Positions 1 through 10,620 are shown, counted from the stretch's first letter. The stretch is 64,000 nt of DNA from Triplophysa rosa (GCF_024868665.1 NW_026634391.1:1-64000), one strand, 5' to 3'. Notes: generated from the letters alone by a model not told the origin. Program-made: numbers and translations.

Positions 1-380
1 TGAGACAACCAAGGATGCCCTAAAATGAAGGGGTTATTGGGGGAATCGAGGATGTACAGCTCAATGCACTCACAATGATTACCCGAAAGAAAAAGCCTTA
101 CGTGAGGGGTGACGTGAGTTATGGTGGCAAAGGGAAGTCCCGCTAGCGTCTGGACCGAGATGGGTCTGTCGTGGAGCTTGATCGGAATCCTCCACCGGGC
201 TGCGGTGGTGGCATCGAGGAAACTCCCCTCAGCACCAGAGTCGAGAAGAGCCTTGCCGGTGTGACTCCGGCCATCGAACAGGATCCGGAACGGTAGTGAG
301 GAACGGGAAACAGGAGAGGAAATAGGAATAGCGCCCACCCGGACTCTCCGCTCTACGGGTGGGCGGAGTCTTTTAACGGA
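1..380 (-). CDS. Gypsy pol, N-terminal aspartic protease (partial)
   Basis: The minus strand encodes an open frame with the retropepsin active-site motif DSGAEGSFLD (about positions 215-245) followed by a short stretch ending in NNPFILGHPWLS near base 1. These are hallmarks of Ty3/Gypsy protease entering the reverse transcriptase region. The frame is -1 relative to gag and overlaps the gag stop at 353-355, so expression by ribosomal frameshifting is likely. It is cut by the left edge of the window. Confidence 0.75.
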
Positions 381-1318
381 CACTGGATGACTTGGTGCCC
401 CTCCTTCCCGCAATAGAAGCAGAGTCCTCCGAGAAGGCGCTGCTGCTTCTGTAAAGGTGTCAGGCGAGAGCGGCCTAGTTGCATGGGCTCCTCCTCGGGG
501 CTGGCTCCGGTGACTTTAGGAAAGGTGTGGGCGTCTCGGACTCGCCAAGAGGTGGGTGAAGGCTGCCGGCGTCGACGATTGTTTAAACGGGTCTCGACCC
601 GGAGGCAGAGGTTGGTGAGGGAGTCTAAATCCCTAGGGGGTTCGAGTGTGGCGATCTCGTCAGCAATGGACGCATTCACCCCGTTGAGAAATCGAGCACG
701 TAGCGCTTCCTCGTTCCAGTTGCAGGCGGCCGCCAGCGTCTGGAACTTGATGGAATAATCCGTGATGGAGTTACGACCCTGGGTCAGGCTTGAGAGCTGG
801 GCGGCCGCCTGCTCCCCCTGAGCTGACCTGTCGAACAGCCTGATCATCTCGGCCCGAAAGTCTGTGAACGAGTGGCAAAAGGGTGCTTGAGACTCCCATA
901 CAGCTGTACCCCACTCTCGTGCCCGACCCGTTAGCAGGGTTAAAACAAACGCCACCCTTGCCTCTTCGGTGGCATAGCGGCGTGGCTGAAGGGAAAACAC
1001 CAGAGCACACTGGGCGAGGAAAGGACGGCAGGCATTGGGGTCTCCGTTGTAAGGCGGGGGGTTATTGACATGGGGCTCAGCCTCAGACAGAAGTCCACGA
1101 GACGGGCTGGAAGAAATTCGACTCGCAGCGAGTTCTCTGCGCAGCTCGGTGACTAGAGCTGTAAGTTCCGTGACTTGACCTACAAGATTTCCCACTTCCT
1201 GAGTAGTGGCATTCAGCCGTGTGACCTGTTGTCCGAGGGCGACCCCCTGTTGCTGCAGGGCATTGCGGAAGGGATCCATCCCCGCTGAATCTCCAGTGTG
1301 GTCAGACCGTTCTGTCAT
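353..1318 (-). CDS. Gypsy gag polyprotein
   Basis: Capsid-type gag of a Ty3/Gypsy retrotransposon, about 321 residues from the Met at 1318 (start MTERSD). An upstream in-frame Met at 1384 lies inside the putative LTR and is less likely. The N-terminal third is Gln-rich and probably coiled-coil. The middle is a typical capsid region with PFLAQC and the arrangement GRAREW. The C-terminus carries one CCHC zinc knuckle, CFYCGKEGHQVIQC, for RNA packaging. The gene ends with KDSAHP and a stop, and protease continues in the -1 frame. No internal stops are seen. Confidence 0.8.
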   Translation of the reverse strand: MTERSDHTGDSAGMDPFRNALQQQGVALGQQVTRLNATTQEVGNLVGQVTELTALVTELRRELAASRISSSPSRGLLSEAEPHVNNPPPYNGDPNACRPFLAQCALVFSLQPRRYATEEARVAFVLTLLTGRAREWGTAVWESQAPFCHSFTDFRAEMIRLFDRSAQGEQAAAQLSSLTQGRNSITDYSIKFQTLAAACNWNEEALRARFLNGVNASIADEIATLEPPRDLDSLTNLCLRVETRLNNRRRRQPSPTSWRVRDAHTFPKVTGASPEEEPMQLGRSRLTPLQKQQRLLGGLCFYCGKEGHQVIQCPLKDSAHP

Positions 1319-2074
1319 GACTTGGTAGGAATAAGAAATTCGGAGACTCAAATGCGGGGGAAAAGAGGGTTTTATTGAACACACAACTGTCCACCGGACC
1401 AGCTACAGGTACCTCGTGAGCCCGTGGGGAGATGACTCGACCCAGCGGCACTCACGGTAAGAACGATAATAGAGTCCAAACAGAAGAAACCTTGACTCTA
1501 ACGGAAGCTCGGCGGGGAGGGGTCTCGACCCGCTGGCAGAATCCGGAGGACTGTGGTGATCCCTGGTGAGGCGATGCCGGGAGGTGAAGAGAGCGGAGGT
1601 CCGAGACGCCAGTGAAACTGAGGAGGTACAGGGGAGAAGAGAGTAGCCAAGAGCAACAAGACACTGGAGCAATACTGGAACAAAAAACACGACTAAGAGA
1701 TACTAAGACTAGACAAAAACCTAAACAAGACTGTGGCAGTCAGAGCTGGCATTACACATGCATCGGTCTGACAAAAGACAAGAAAACAAGAGGGCTTAAA
1801 TAGAGGGGACCTAATCAGCGGGGAATGAACAACAGGTGAATAATAATAATGAGCCAGAGGGGACTGCTAATTAGGGACGAGCAACAGCAGTGTGGGTGAT
1901 GAGGTGATGGAAACCCGGTGAGAGGAAAGCCTGAAGGGGAGACACGGGGACAGGGCTAATGACGTAGACACTAAACACGTGGAGAACCGTCAAGACGGTT
2001 CCACAAGAGTTTGACAAAACAAAACAAACACTCACACCAGACAAGAAGGTCACGACAAGACTGAGATCACGACA
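1313..2074 (-). repeat. Putative 5' LTR of the Gypsy element
   Basis: On the plus strand this 762-bp block starts TGTCATGAC and ends CACGACA, so it has the TG...CA form of an LTR. It contains an AATAAA signal on the minus strand near 1371-1378. The gag ATG falls at the LTR edge and I see no clean tRNA-type primer site, so the inner boundary is uncertain. Confidence 0.5.
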
Positions 2075-2823
2075 CTAATCCCTTACAAACAGGGCTTGAG
2101 TTACATTTATCATAATGACCATAACAAAGAGAGAAAGAACAACCGATGAAACTCCCCGTCTGTATTAACACAACAAGTGTGCTTTGATTTTTGTGTTATC
2201 TATTGAAATATTTAAATGTCTTACCTGTTCTGTTCAGAAGAAATAAAGCCATGTCTGCATCCATTTTCAATCCTTCCAGATCACGGAGTTCACGCCACCT
2301 TTGAAATCCCTTGCCAATATTAATTCTTGTTTTCGCACTAGTCCTATCACAATCTCTTTTTCTTTGTAAACTCATCAGTTCGTACTTTCTTGGTTTTCAC
2401 AACTGATGAATCCCCAGATGTCAGTGCTGCTTGGTGTTTAAAAGTAAAAGTACTAAACGCTGCCACAAATAATACTAAAAGTTTCAAAGAAAAAAATTCT
2501 GTGTACAATGCTACCTGTCACCCGCAGCATCCACACGCGGGCTAGCAGCCGGATCATCTTCGTTCTGTTCACGAATGTGACAAAATGACGCATAGACGAA
2601 GGACACCAAATAATGATTTCCTGAGAAACACTACCCGACAAGGATAATTACAAATCATTATTACAAGCTTTCCGTGGTGAATCCAGCAAGGGTAATGACA
2701 CAGTTTTAAATGCCGTTCTTTCATGTACTTGCTGAATAATTGGTTTTAGTTAATTTTTAATCAGAAAAACTTACGGACTTTAAATTACCTGCAGCAGTAA
2801 CTTGAACAGGAGATGTCAGGATC
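2075..2823. other. AT-rich intergenic stretch
   Basis: No convincing coding, RNA or repeat structure is recognised here. Only short random open frames occur. Confidence 0.5.
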
Positions 2824-3455
2824 TGTCATGACCGGGGTGTGTGACAGAGAGAGGAAGAACCCAATTGCAAGGCAGTGTTGGTACGGAAGACAAGACTTTA
2901 TTACAGGGGGATAAAACAAAACACCCACGATGGGGGAAAATCACTGACAAGACTAAAATACAAAATTGCAAAATAAACACTTCCCATGAGGGGGTTAAAC
3001 CAAGGGTACTAAATATACAAGTTTTATGATATCAAGAACCAAAATAACAAACATGACACAACGTCGTAAATACTAGAAGAACTAAAACAAGGCAGGGAAC
3101 TCAGACAGGCAGGGTAGGGAACAATCTGAACAGGGCAGTTTCACGAAAAACAGGCAGTATGAAAACTCACGCGCAACAGCACGACGGACAAGGTAGTACG
3201 AACGAGCACAGGACAATTACACAAGTGCATCTTAAAGGGTAACTAACAAGAGAGGTAACAATGGGCAGGTGTGGTAATGAGGCACAGGCGGGAAGCTAAA
3301 CGAGAGAACGGGAGGGGCGGGCTAGAGACGAGACCGGAGAGAGTGCATATTAAGTCATGACAACAATAATATGTTTCTCTTCAATAAAACACGAGGCTCT
3401 GTCATGATTCTGCCACTAGATCAAGAAAAGCAAGACATGGGACAGAACCATGACA
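2824..3455 (-). repeat. Solo LTR, TGTCATG...CATGACA family
   Basis: The block begins TGTCATGACC and ends ACCATGACA. Its right end is the reverse complement of the start of the LTR copy at 44298, so the two belong to one family in opposite orientation. The flanks (GGATC and GGAGA) match only partly, so a target duplication is not secure. No internal retrotransposon genes adjoin it. Confidence 0.6.
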
Positions 3456-3506
3456 GGAGAACATGGTTTAGTTTTGAATGCTCTGTGACAAATAATGTGC
3501 TTTACC

Positions 3507-3913
3507 ATGAGAAACTTTGTGAGAACTTTTTTAATACTTTTGGCAAGTTACTCAGGTAACTCACCTTTAGGAATACTTTTTATATGATCTTTTTTATATC
3601 CTCTCAGATGGGTAAACAACTATTTTCTCTTCCCACAGAAAGCAAAGCACAGGATCCTGTTCATCAGCCGAAAGTTTTCCAATCTGCGCATGAATATGAC
3701 AACATTATTTTGGAATGTGAATACAATACTACAAGCTCAAACCCCACTCTCCTGTGGTACAGACAACACAATGACTCTCCAAAATACATCCTTTTAAAAT
3801 CAAAATATGGAGATAAAGCTGCTGAATTCAAGAGTAGATTTCACTCCAAACTTGATTCTTCATCACGATCAGTTTCACTGATAATTCAACATCTGCTGTG
3901 TATTACTGTGACC
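3507..3913 (+). pseudogene. TCR alpha/delta V segment V1, pseudogene
   Basis: The leader exon 3507-3555 (MRNFVRTFLILLASYS) ends in phase 1 at a GTAACT donor. The V exon starts at 3639 after a TTCCCACAG acceptor. FR1 Cys (ILECEY), the CDR1 region and FR2 LLWYRQ are intact, and CDR2-FR3 reads through KSRFHSKLDSSS. Between the SLII-like strand and the SAVYYC motif a short deletion shifts the frame, so Tyr-Tyr-Cys is read only in another frame. It resembles the V4/V7 family distantly. The V domain would have been the antigen-binding part of a TCR chain. Confidence 0.75.
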
Positions 3914-3952
3914 AGCTGTGACAATACCATATACAGTGCTCGAACAAAAACT
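3914..3952 (+). other. Decayed RSS of V1
   Basis: A good nonamer, ACAAAAACT, at 3944-3952 lies 23 bp from a heptamer position reading AGCTGTG, which matches CACAGTG at only 4 of 7 bases. The signal is probably dead. Confidence 0.55.
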
Positions 3953-4092
3953 TACTCATACTTACACATGAGAAGATATCTGAAACTAAATCAAACTCTA
4001 TTGCCCAAATCATCACACTCAGTGTGGCTGCTAAACATGAATATACAGTATGTGTCCCTGTCTGTAAAAACTAAGCTAAACACCTTACACCA

Positions 4093-4210
4093 GGGGTCCT
4101 CAACCTTTTGTATTATTGCTCCTGTTTGACATATCGCGTATTGCTCCCTGAACTCTCTGTAGGTCGCTTTGGATAAAAGCATCTGCTAAATGACTAAATG
4201 TAAATGTATT
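4093..4210 (+). repeat. L2/SINE 3' tail
   Basis: Contains GTCGCTTTGGATAAAAGC followed by an ATCTGCTAAATG tail and TAAATGTA repeats, the 3' end shared by fish L2 LINEs and the SINEs they mobilise. The same tail recurs at 10548, 19170, 20080, 21955 and 31624. Confidence 0.65.
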
Positions 4211-4217
4211 GTAAATG

Positions 4218-4440
4218 TATTCCAAACTGGTAACTGCAACATTGAAGACTAAGGAAGTGGACAAACTTCTGTGGGTCCCAAGGATGTCGTGTAGATGGAA
4301 AAAATCTGAGGTCCAAGCACCGATCCCTGAGGGACCCCAGTGATCATGTGGTGAGCAGTGGACAGCGAGACCCTCCATGACACCCTGAAGGATCTGCCGG
4401 AGAGGTAGGATTTGATCCAGCGGAGAGGAGTGCCTGAGAT
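4218..4440 (-). mobile_element. L2-type LINE reverse transcriptase fragment
   Basis: On the minus strand a frame reads ITGVPQGSVLGP and then FSIYTTSLGP, the conserved RT core of L2/Rex-type non-LTR retrotransposons. An upstream SYLSGRSFRVSW-like stretch is partly frameshifted. This is a short dead fragment. Confidence 0.7.
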
Positions 4441-4449
4441 TACAACAAC

Positions 4450-5003
4450 ACTTTATGTAAATCATGATGATTCCTACGTGCATGCCATGTATTTAACACA
4501 GGACTAAAGGCATGACTAATGTTGAATCGATACTAATGTTTCACCTTGTTATACCAGTGTACTTACATGGTAACTCCTCGAGAATTGTCCACTCAATATA
4601 AAGTGTAAAACAGTCACAACTTACTGTGTAATATGCAAAACCTTAACATCCGTTTAACACGTTAACATCAGTGTAATGACATGGTAACTCCTCGGGAACT
4701 GTCCACTCAATATACAACCTAGTTACACATCTAATTACCATGCAAGTTCACAGGTATTAGGGCCACTTAATTTAAAGTGGGACCACCTTTTTGACTCCAA
4801 GGTCCTCTAGGATATAAATGTTTTTTTGCACATTCCACGTTATGTGTTGTAACTATAAAAATGAACTTTAGTTTCAAGAGAGGATTGAAAATAAATGTTA
4901 TTCATGAAGTGAATTGTTCAGTGTTTAGGGGAGGTGCTAACAGAGGAAACATCTTCTACTTGACAATGAAACTTTACTGTGTAAGAACCAGTTTGTGCTG
5001 CAG
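4450..5003. other. Intergenic with a short direct repeat
   Basis: A phrase with GGTAACTCCTCG and TGTCCACTCAATATA occurs twice (about 4568 and 4681). Otherwise nothing coding is seen. The last 150 bp may be the 5' flank of the orphan leader. Confidence 0.4.
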
Positions 5004-5058
5004 ATGAACTCATTCAATATGATGATCTGTTGTTTGGTTTTACTTTCTTCTCTTGTCT
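5004..5058 (+). pseudogene. Orphan V-leader-like exon
   Basis: ATG at 5004 opens a hydrophobic 18-codon exon (core MMICCLVLLSSLV) that ends in phase 1 at a GTAAGT donor, exactly like the V leaders elsewhere. No V exon follows; the downstream DNA is repeat-like. It is probably the remnant of a V gene whose second exon was lost, but a chance signal-peptide-like frame cannot be excluded. Confidence 0.4.
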
Positions 5059-5770
5059 GTAAGTGTTCAATATTCACACTTCAGTTCCACTAAATCAGGG
5101 GTCCAAACTGACCCTCCAGGAGCGGGACTGGACACCCATATTAAACCTTTGTTTCTTTGCATTTCTGTATGATTTTATTTGTTGTTTTGTTGTCTAATAT
5201 AACACACTTGCTCTATTGACAGGTTAAAAATAGGTTTAAATAGTTACAACTAACCAATAAGGAGGCAAATAAAAACCATGTTGTTTTGAATTTAAACAGA
5301 AAGGGGCAGAATGTTTATTGTCTTACATTCTTACATTTCTACAATTCCTCAATGTTAAATCCCTAATTTATTCAATTGGGCAAAATGTAAATTTGTATTA
5401 ATGATATGTATTTATTTATTTAAATATGCTTAATATATTTTTTTTATATACAGTCTATTCTCTTTTCTTGACTTTGCTCAGGATAACAAACAAACATGCT
5501 ATTCCTGCACTGTTAGACTGTGCACATTATGCAGACAACATCATTACTTGATATATTATTAATTACATTATCAAACTTGCAACTACCCTGTTTTTCAAAA
5601 GAAAGAAATCTTGACAATTGTCTCTGAAATGTGCTGTGATATCATGACATCTCAAAAAACTATTCAAACTACAATAAAAGACAGACAAAGTGCATTTTAG
5701 AGAAACTACAGGTATAAACTCAGCAGTGAAAAATAAATAAAAATCAAGAGTGAAAAAGAGAAATCAAAAT
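5059..5770. other. AT-rich intergenic DNA
   Basis: No gene, RNA or clear repeat is recognised. Confidence 0.4.
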
Positions 5771-6537
5771 GTGCAAGAAATGTTTGTGTCACTGGCTGCA
5801 AATACACAACAAAAGCAATACACAATAGTTTCTCTCTGGTCACACTTGCTGGAAAAATGGCAAAATGAATCTGATTGGTCAATCTGCTCATTTGAAGGCA
5901 TGGGTGCATCCAGGGCTCCGTTTAGGTCCACACAAACATGGGCATTTTTAGAAACAGAGTTTATCCTTCTTTGTTTAAATAATCGCCTCCACACAAAAAC
6001 ACGCTATGAAGCTCTGTCAAGAGCATGCCAAACACACAGGTGGCGACATACCCTAATCATAAAGCCGTGTTGGCCAATCAGAAGCCTCGAATCTGACGTC
6101 AAACAAAGGAAATAGTGGCGTACATTCCAACGTCATACGCAAAAACTCTGGTTTCACCGTCTACACGACAACACTGAAACCATAGTTTTAAATGCGTGTG
6201 CCAGACCGCTTAGAAAAAGCTGTGGTTTTAAGAATACCCATGCTCATGTGGACAAGGCCTTAAAGGAGTCATGAATAAAGACATCAATTTTAACCCGAGC
6301 TTTTGTTATATGAGAGGGAATCATATTCAAGCTAAAATCCTGTAAGTGTCAGAACTGAAAACGCCCTTGTTACTGAACTTAAATCTGTTATTGACACCAG
6401 GCCCAGCGAACGCCATGTCCTGGAATGTAGCTATAGATAGGTTGAACACCGCCTCCACAGAAGAATATCAATGACTACTTCTCTAGCCCCGCCCACTGGT
6501 TTGCTCATGACAGTACTGAAGTAACACAAGTTGCTTG
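5771..6537. repeat. 767-bp direct repeat, copy 1
   Basis: Nearly identical to 6864-7627 (offset 1093 bp), with only scattered substitutions and small indels. The second copy begins on the base after the N at 6863, so a false duplication at an assembly join is possible. The differences also allow a real old tandem copy. The 3' part holds a second P-like terminus (TTAAAGGAGTCATGAA). Confidence 0.75.
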
Positions 6538-6862
6538 CAAGTTCCTTCATTCAACAACCCCTGGGCCAACATTCCACACCACACTCATTCTACTCACAAT
6601 CAAACATCAGTGTGTAGGCCAGATCTGGGCGCGAGCCAGGACTGGAGCGATGACCCAACCGCCGCCACCGGTCTTCGAGATCCCGACCAGGAACCGCTTT
6701 GCCGCCCTCTGCGAGATGGAATGCAACGCTGTGGTCATCGGAGACTCAATCGTCCTCCACTAAAGGTAAGGTGCGCACTCATTGTTTTCCTGGCGCCCGT
6801 GTTCTTGATGTCTCTGCGCAGGTACCTGCGATCCTGAAGGACGATGCTAACGTCGGAGCTGT
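6538..6862 (+). mobile_element. LINE ORF1 fragment with SGNH-hydrolase-like start
   Basis: One frame reads FEIPTRNRFAAL and then CNAVVIGDSIV, the GDS block I of SGNH esterases found in ORF1 of some fish CR1/L2-type LINEs. After a stop and frameshift the next frame reads KVRTHCFPGARVLDVSAQ and stops at the N. The remainder of the domain is missing. Family attribution is from memory of related fish ORFs. Confidence 0.6.
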
Positions 6863-6863
6863 N
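6863..6863. other. Assembly N, junction 1
   Basis: A single N separates a truncated LINE ORF from the first base of the second direct-repeat copy, which suggests a joined gap. Confidence 0.7.
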
Positions 6864-7627
6864 GTGCAAGAAATGTTTGTGTCACTGGCTGCAAATACAC
6901 AACAAAAGCAATACACAATAGTTTCTCTCTGGTCACACTTGCTGGAAAAATGGCAAAATTAATCTGATTGGTCAATCTGCTCATTTGAAGGCATGGGTGC
7001 ATCCAAGGCTCCGTTTAGGTCCACACAAACATGGGCATTTTTAGAAACAGAGTTTATCCTTCTTTGTTTAAATAATCGCATCCACACAAAAACACAAAAA
7101 ACACGCTATGAAGCTCTGTCAAGAGCATGCCAAACACACAGGTGGCGACATACCCTAATCATAAAGCCGTGTTGGCCAATCAGAAGCCTGGAATCTGACG
7201 TCAAACAAAGGAAATAGTGGCGTGCATTCCAACGTCATACGCAAAATCTCTGGTTTCACCGTCTACACGACAACACTGAAACCATAGTTTTAAATGCGTG
7301 TGTCATTTTTAAGGGTTTTAAGAATACCCATGCTCATGTGGACAAGGCCTTAAAGGAGTCATGAATAAAGACATCAATTTAACCCGAGCTTTTTTTATAT
7401 AAGAGGGAATCGTATTCAAACTAAAATCCTGTAAGTGTCAGAACTGAAAACGCGCTTGTAACTGAAATTAAATCTGTTATTGACACCAGGCCCAGCGAAC
7501 GCCATGTCCTGGAATGTACCTATAGATAGGTTGAACACCGCCTCCACAGAAGAATATCAATGACTACTTCTCTAGCCCCGCCCACTGGTTCGCTCATGAC
7601 AGTACTGAAGTAACACAAGTTGCTTGG
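6864..7627. repeat. 764-bp direct repeat, copy 2
   Basis: Second copy of 5771-6537. It continues into the THAP-bearing element, whereas copy 1 is interrupted by the LINE fragment. Confidence 0.75.
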
Positions 7628-8298
7628 AACCAGATACCAGAACCAGCGAGCAAGCAATAAACATGCCGTTAAAGATCGCAAGATGCTGTAAAGTCAGTGC
7701 CTGGTTGTGGAGGAACACAGTCGCTGCATAACTTTCCTTCGGATTCTGACGTTAGTAATGTGTGGTTGAAGTTTATTTTTAAAGACGTTCCAGCTAACGT
7801 GGGTTAAACATTGAGCGTTTGTTTGCTTCATTTCACTGCGGATTCCATTGTGAACAAGGCCCAGGTCTATGCTGGATTTGCGGAGAGACTAAAATTAAAA
7901 AGCAGTGCTGTGCCATCAATATTGGATCCGACAGCAATGGCGAAGCAATCTTATGTGAGTAAAACATATTTGTACTATGCGTCACTATTTCTTTGTTAGA
8001 GATCACTTGATATGTCCTGATAATGTATAACCTAACGTTACGTGTCTAACCAAATTCACAGAAGGCTCCATCTAAGTTTACTACGCAAACTGCTATCCAA
8101 TCAGTGTGCATTTACTTCCAAGTCTTCAATCCCATTAAACCGAGCGTTTGTCGAGCCAGCCTCAAAACCCATTTAGAAAATAGCCTATTACTTACTGATT
8201 TTTATGTTTTTGAATGTAAAAACCACGCGAACGTCATAAGTAGACCTCATACAACAGTATAAAACAATAAAAAAAGGCCAGTTCATGACACCTTTAAA
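7351..8298 (+). mobile_element. P-element-like DNA transposon remnant
   Basis: The left end reads TTAAAGGAGTCATGAA and the right end is its imperfect inverse (TTCATGACACCTTTAA), giving short terminal inverted repeats about 945 bp apart. Inside is a broken THAP-domain exon, the DNA-binding domain used by P-element transposases. No catalytic domain remains, so it is non-autonomous. An inverted copy of its right part lies at 17744-18030. Confidence 0.6.
7663..7954 (+). pseudogene. THAP-domain exon, broken
   Basis: From ATG 7663 the first part of the zinc-binding domain is frame-broken. The second part is open and shows W in VWLKFIF, the C-x2-H pair in CLLHF, and the AVPSIL box that matches the AVPTIF element closing THAP domains. 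The exon ends at a GTGAGT donor at 7955. THAP domains bind DNA and occur in P-type transposases; this copy cannot encode a complete one. Confidence 0.6.
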
Positions 8299-8650
8299 GA
8301 TAATCATTTAACATTTTGAATCGGTGAATCGGTTATATATATATACATATATATATATTCTGTTGATTTTGTTCTAATGTTTGTGTAGTGTTAAAAACTA
8401 AAAAACAAAGTTCCTCTGGATCTGCGTTGTTTACGTCTTCTGAAGTGGTCCATTACACAACACCTGTTAAAGACATCAGTTTCAAGTGTTGAGTGTACAT
8501 TTCATTAACCACACCCACCTAAATATATTTACTTACCTCAATAAAACACTACAAACCACATCTCACAATCTACAGTGCGCATCCACATTCATGTAAGACA
8601 TTACTTTTATTTTACAGTATACAAACTGCACTCTTGTCTGGACGGTCACG
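8299..8650. other. V2 5' flank with an AT microsatellite
   Basis: A short (AT)n tract lies at 8336-8360. A phrase TTTGTGTAGTGTTAAA recurs at about 20250 and 22655. The final 100 bp would contain the V2 promoter, but I see no certain TATA box. Confidence 0.4.
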
Positions 8651-9136
8651 ATGGAGACATGGATGACTCTACTCATGATTGTCACCGCAATTTCAGGTAA
8701 ATATAATTGCAAAAAAACATTTACTATTTGATATATTATATATTTAAAGGATTTAATTATGATATGATTTATTTAAAAAATTCTGACTGAAAAAAATCCA
8801 GTATTTTAAAATCTAATACATTTCATTTCAGGTTCATTTGCAGATAAAATTGGACCAGAAGGAGACGCTAATATAATCAGAAATGAAGGAGAATCTGTGA
8901 CACTGAGCTGCACATATGAAACAACCAGCACTTATATTTATCTTTACTGGTACAGACAGAATCCCAACACAGAACCTCAGAATTTACTGTATAAAGGTGC
9001 TCGATCTGAGAGCAGATATAAAAACATACCAGACCCTCGGTTTGACTCGACTACATCAGACACATCCACTGAACTCATTATTAAGAGTGTTTCTCTGTCA
9101 GATTCAGCTCTATATTACTGTGCTCTGGGAGTTGAG
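8651..9136 (+). CDS. TCR alpha/delta V segment V2
   Basis: The leader exon 8651-8696 (METWMTLLMIVTAIS) ends in phase 1 at GTAAAT, and the V exon is 8832-9136. The frame is open. It has the FR1 Cys in VTLSCTYE, the core Trp in YWYRQNP, a CDR2 region GARSES, an FR3 ending in DSALYYC, and germline CDR3 start ALGVEP. Both intradomain Cys and the Trp are present, so it should fold as a V-set domain. It groups with V9, V14, V15 and V16. Alpha versus delta use cannot be told from germline sequence alone. Confidence 0.88.
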
Positions 9137-9175
9137 CCCAGTGATACAAAAAGCCTGAAAGTCTTTACAAAAACT
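9137..9175 (+). other. V2 RSS (non-canonical heptamer)
   Basis: Heptamer CCCAGTG (9137-9143), a 23-bp spacer and nonamer ACAAAAACT (9167-9175). Position 2 of the heptamer is C instead of the near-invariant A. Confidence 0.85.
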
Positions 9176-9857
9176 CACACACACAATTATTGCTTTGAAC
9201 AGTTTTTAATCAAGTAAAATCAAACCACAGGTGTTCTGTATGTAAACCACAAAGCTTTGTGTAAGACAGGATACAGTAACACCTGCTGAAAGTTCATAAA
9301 AAAGAGTTTTGTTCAATAATTGCTGCTGTACAAGTCATTGTGTGTCATGATCTGTATTTGTGCCCCAGTCTGTTCACAATTTAGACCTTATTTCCCATAA
9401 TCCTCTTCATCGCATCAAGTCAGGCATCACACACCTGTCACCAATCTCACTCCTCACCAGCATCATATAAAGTTCCCTTTCGTAGGACTCATCCCTATGC
9501 CCTAAGCCCTTTGAATGGTTTACCCTCTGGAGTGAGAGCTTTGAAGGGTTAGAGGGTGTAAGGGACCAAACAAGTGTTTCTTGAAGTGCCCTTCTGCGTC
9601 ATCATCCCACGCCCATAAGGAGGCGGCGTCACCACGCAAAGAATCTGCGCAAAGAATCATGGGAGCCCGAAGTGACCATCAGTTGTACCCTTCGAAATCC
9701 TTCATTCTGAAGGGTCCATTGAAGTGGCCAGTTATGAAACTTTGGTTTGGAACAACCCTTCAGTATGGCGGCCATGATTATTGTCACTCCGAAGGGCCCT
9801 TCGGAGGGCGATATATCCCAGTTGGAATGCAGGGAGTGTCTGAAATTACTCCCCTGG
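9176..9857. repeat. Repeat-rich stretch with GAAGGG-type inverted pieces
   Basis: Between about 9480 and 9850 there are repeated CCTTCGAA, GAAGGGT and GGGCCCTTCGGAGGG phrases in both orientations, like a MITE. The two open frames crossing it look accidental. Confidence 0.4.
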
Positions 9858-10359
9858 GGCTGCGTCCAAAATCGCATACTGTGACAGTACGTACTGAATT
9901 TAAATAAGTACCTACCTATCAGCCGTTAAAACAGCACGTTCTATAGTATGAATGGGTGTAGTATTAATACATTTTCTGACATACTGCACCTGCCATGTTT
10001 TATAGTCATGTGACCTATGACGTTTTAACAACAACCTATACCTGAGCGTTTATAAAAACATATTTAGTCATGAGAAATTCATTTGTTGGCCCTTACATTA
10101 AAAACGGACGTAAAAAAAGTTTCTGCTATATTTATTTGATTTACTATTAAAATGTTACCGTTGCTCAGCTCACGTGGCATCATGGGATAGAGAAGTGTCC
10201 ATCCCATCCACACTCACGAATCTCAGCGGAAGTAGTAAACCATCCAGGTATTTCTCGCCTACTGTTTTTTGCATACTGAGGTTTCGAACATACTATTCAT
10301 GACTCAAACTCATTTTCGCCTACTACATAGTATGGAAGTTGGCAATTTCGGACGCAGCC
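9858..10359. mobile_element. MITE with GGCTGCGTCC terminal inverted repeats
   Basis: The left end reads GGCTGCGTCCAAAATCGC and the right end is its inverse (ATTTCGGACGCAGCC); ATACT-type blocks follow inside both ends. It is 502 bp with no coding capacity. The superfamily is unclear because I see no clean target duplication. Confidence 0.65.
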
Positions 10360-10547
10360 TGGAGTTATAAAGCCATGGTAATGAGTTCCAGGTGTGGGTG
10401 TAATCGGTGGTGCAATGGACGCTGGGAAATGGAATCCATGTTAGAAAACCGGCGATCGAGCTCTTTTCTGGTGAACAGGAGTCTCTGAAGCAGCCGTATT
10501 TGTAACAGTTGCCCTTTCTGTTGGTCCAATTACTTCATTTGTTTGTC

Positions 10548-10602
10548 TCATGTGTAAGTCGTTTAGGATAAAAGTGTCTGCTAAATGACTAAATGTAAAT
10601 GT
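10548..10602 (+). repeat. L2/SINE 3' tail
   Basis: Carries GTCGTTTAGGATAAAAGTG and then TCTGCTAAATGACTAAATG, the shared L2/SINE tail. Confidence 0.6.
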
Positions 10603-10619
10603 GGCCAGCTGTATTTTTT

Positions 10620-10620
10620 N
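10620..10620. other. Assembly N, junction 2
   Basis: A single N follows a T-run and precedes a V-exon fragment that has no 5' part. Confidence 0.7.

Larger units (their letters stand above)
1..2074 (-). mobile_element. Gypsy (Ty3-like) LTR retrotransposon, 5' part
   Basis: Reading the minus strand from 2074 down, there is a putative 5' LTR, a gag gene with a zinc knuckle and the aspartic-protease start of pol, which runs off the left edge. The order LTR-gag-protease is that of Ty3/Gypsy elements. Gag and protease frames are both open, so the copy looks fairly young. The rest of pol and the 3' LTR lie outside the window. Confidence 0.8.

Noticed and set aside
9581..9907. 108-residue frame and its antisense partner
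   Set aside because: Both cover inverted GAAGGG/CCCTTC repeat sequence and end in a MITE.
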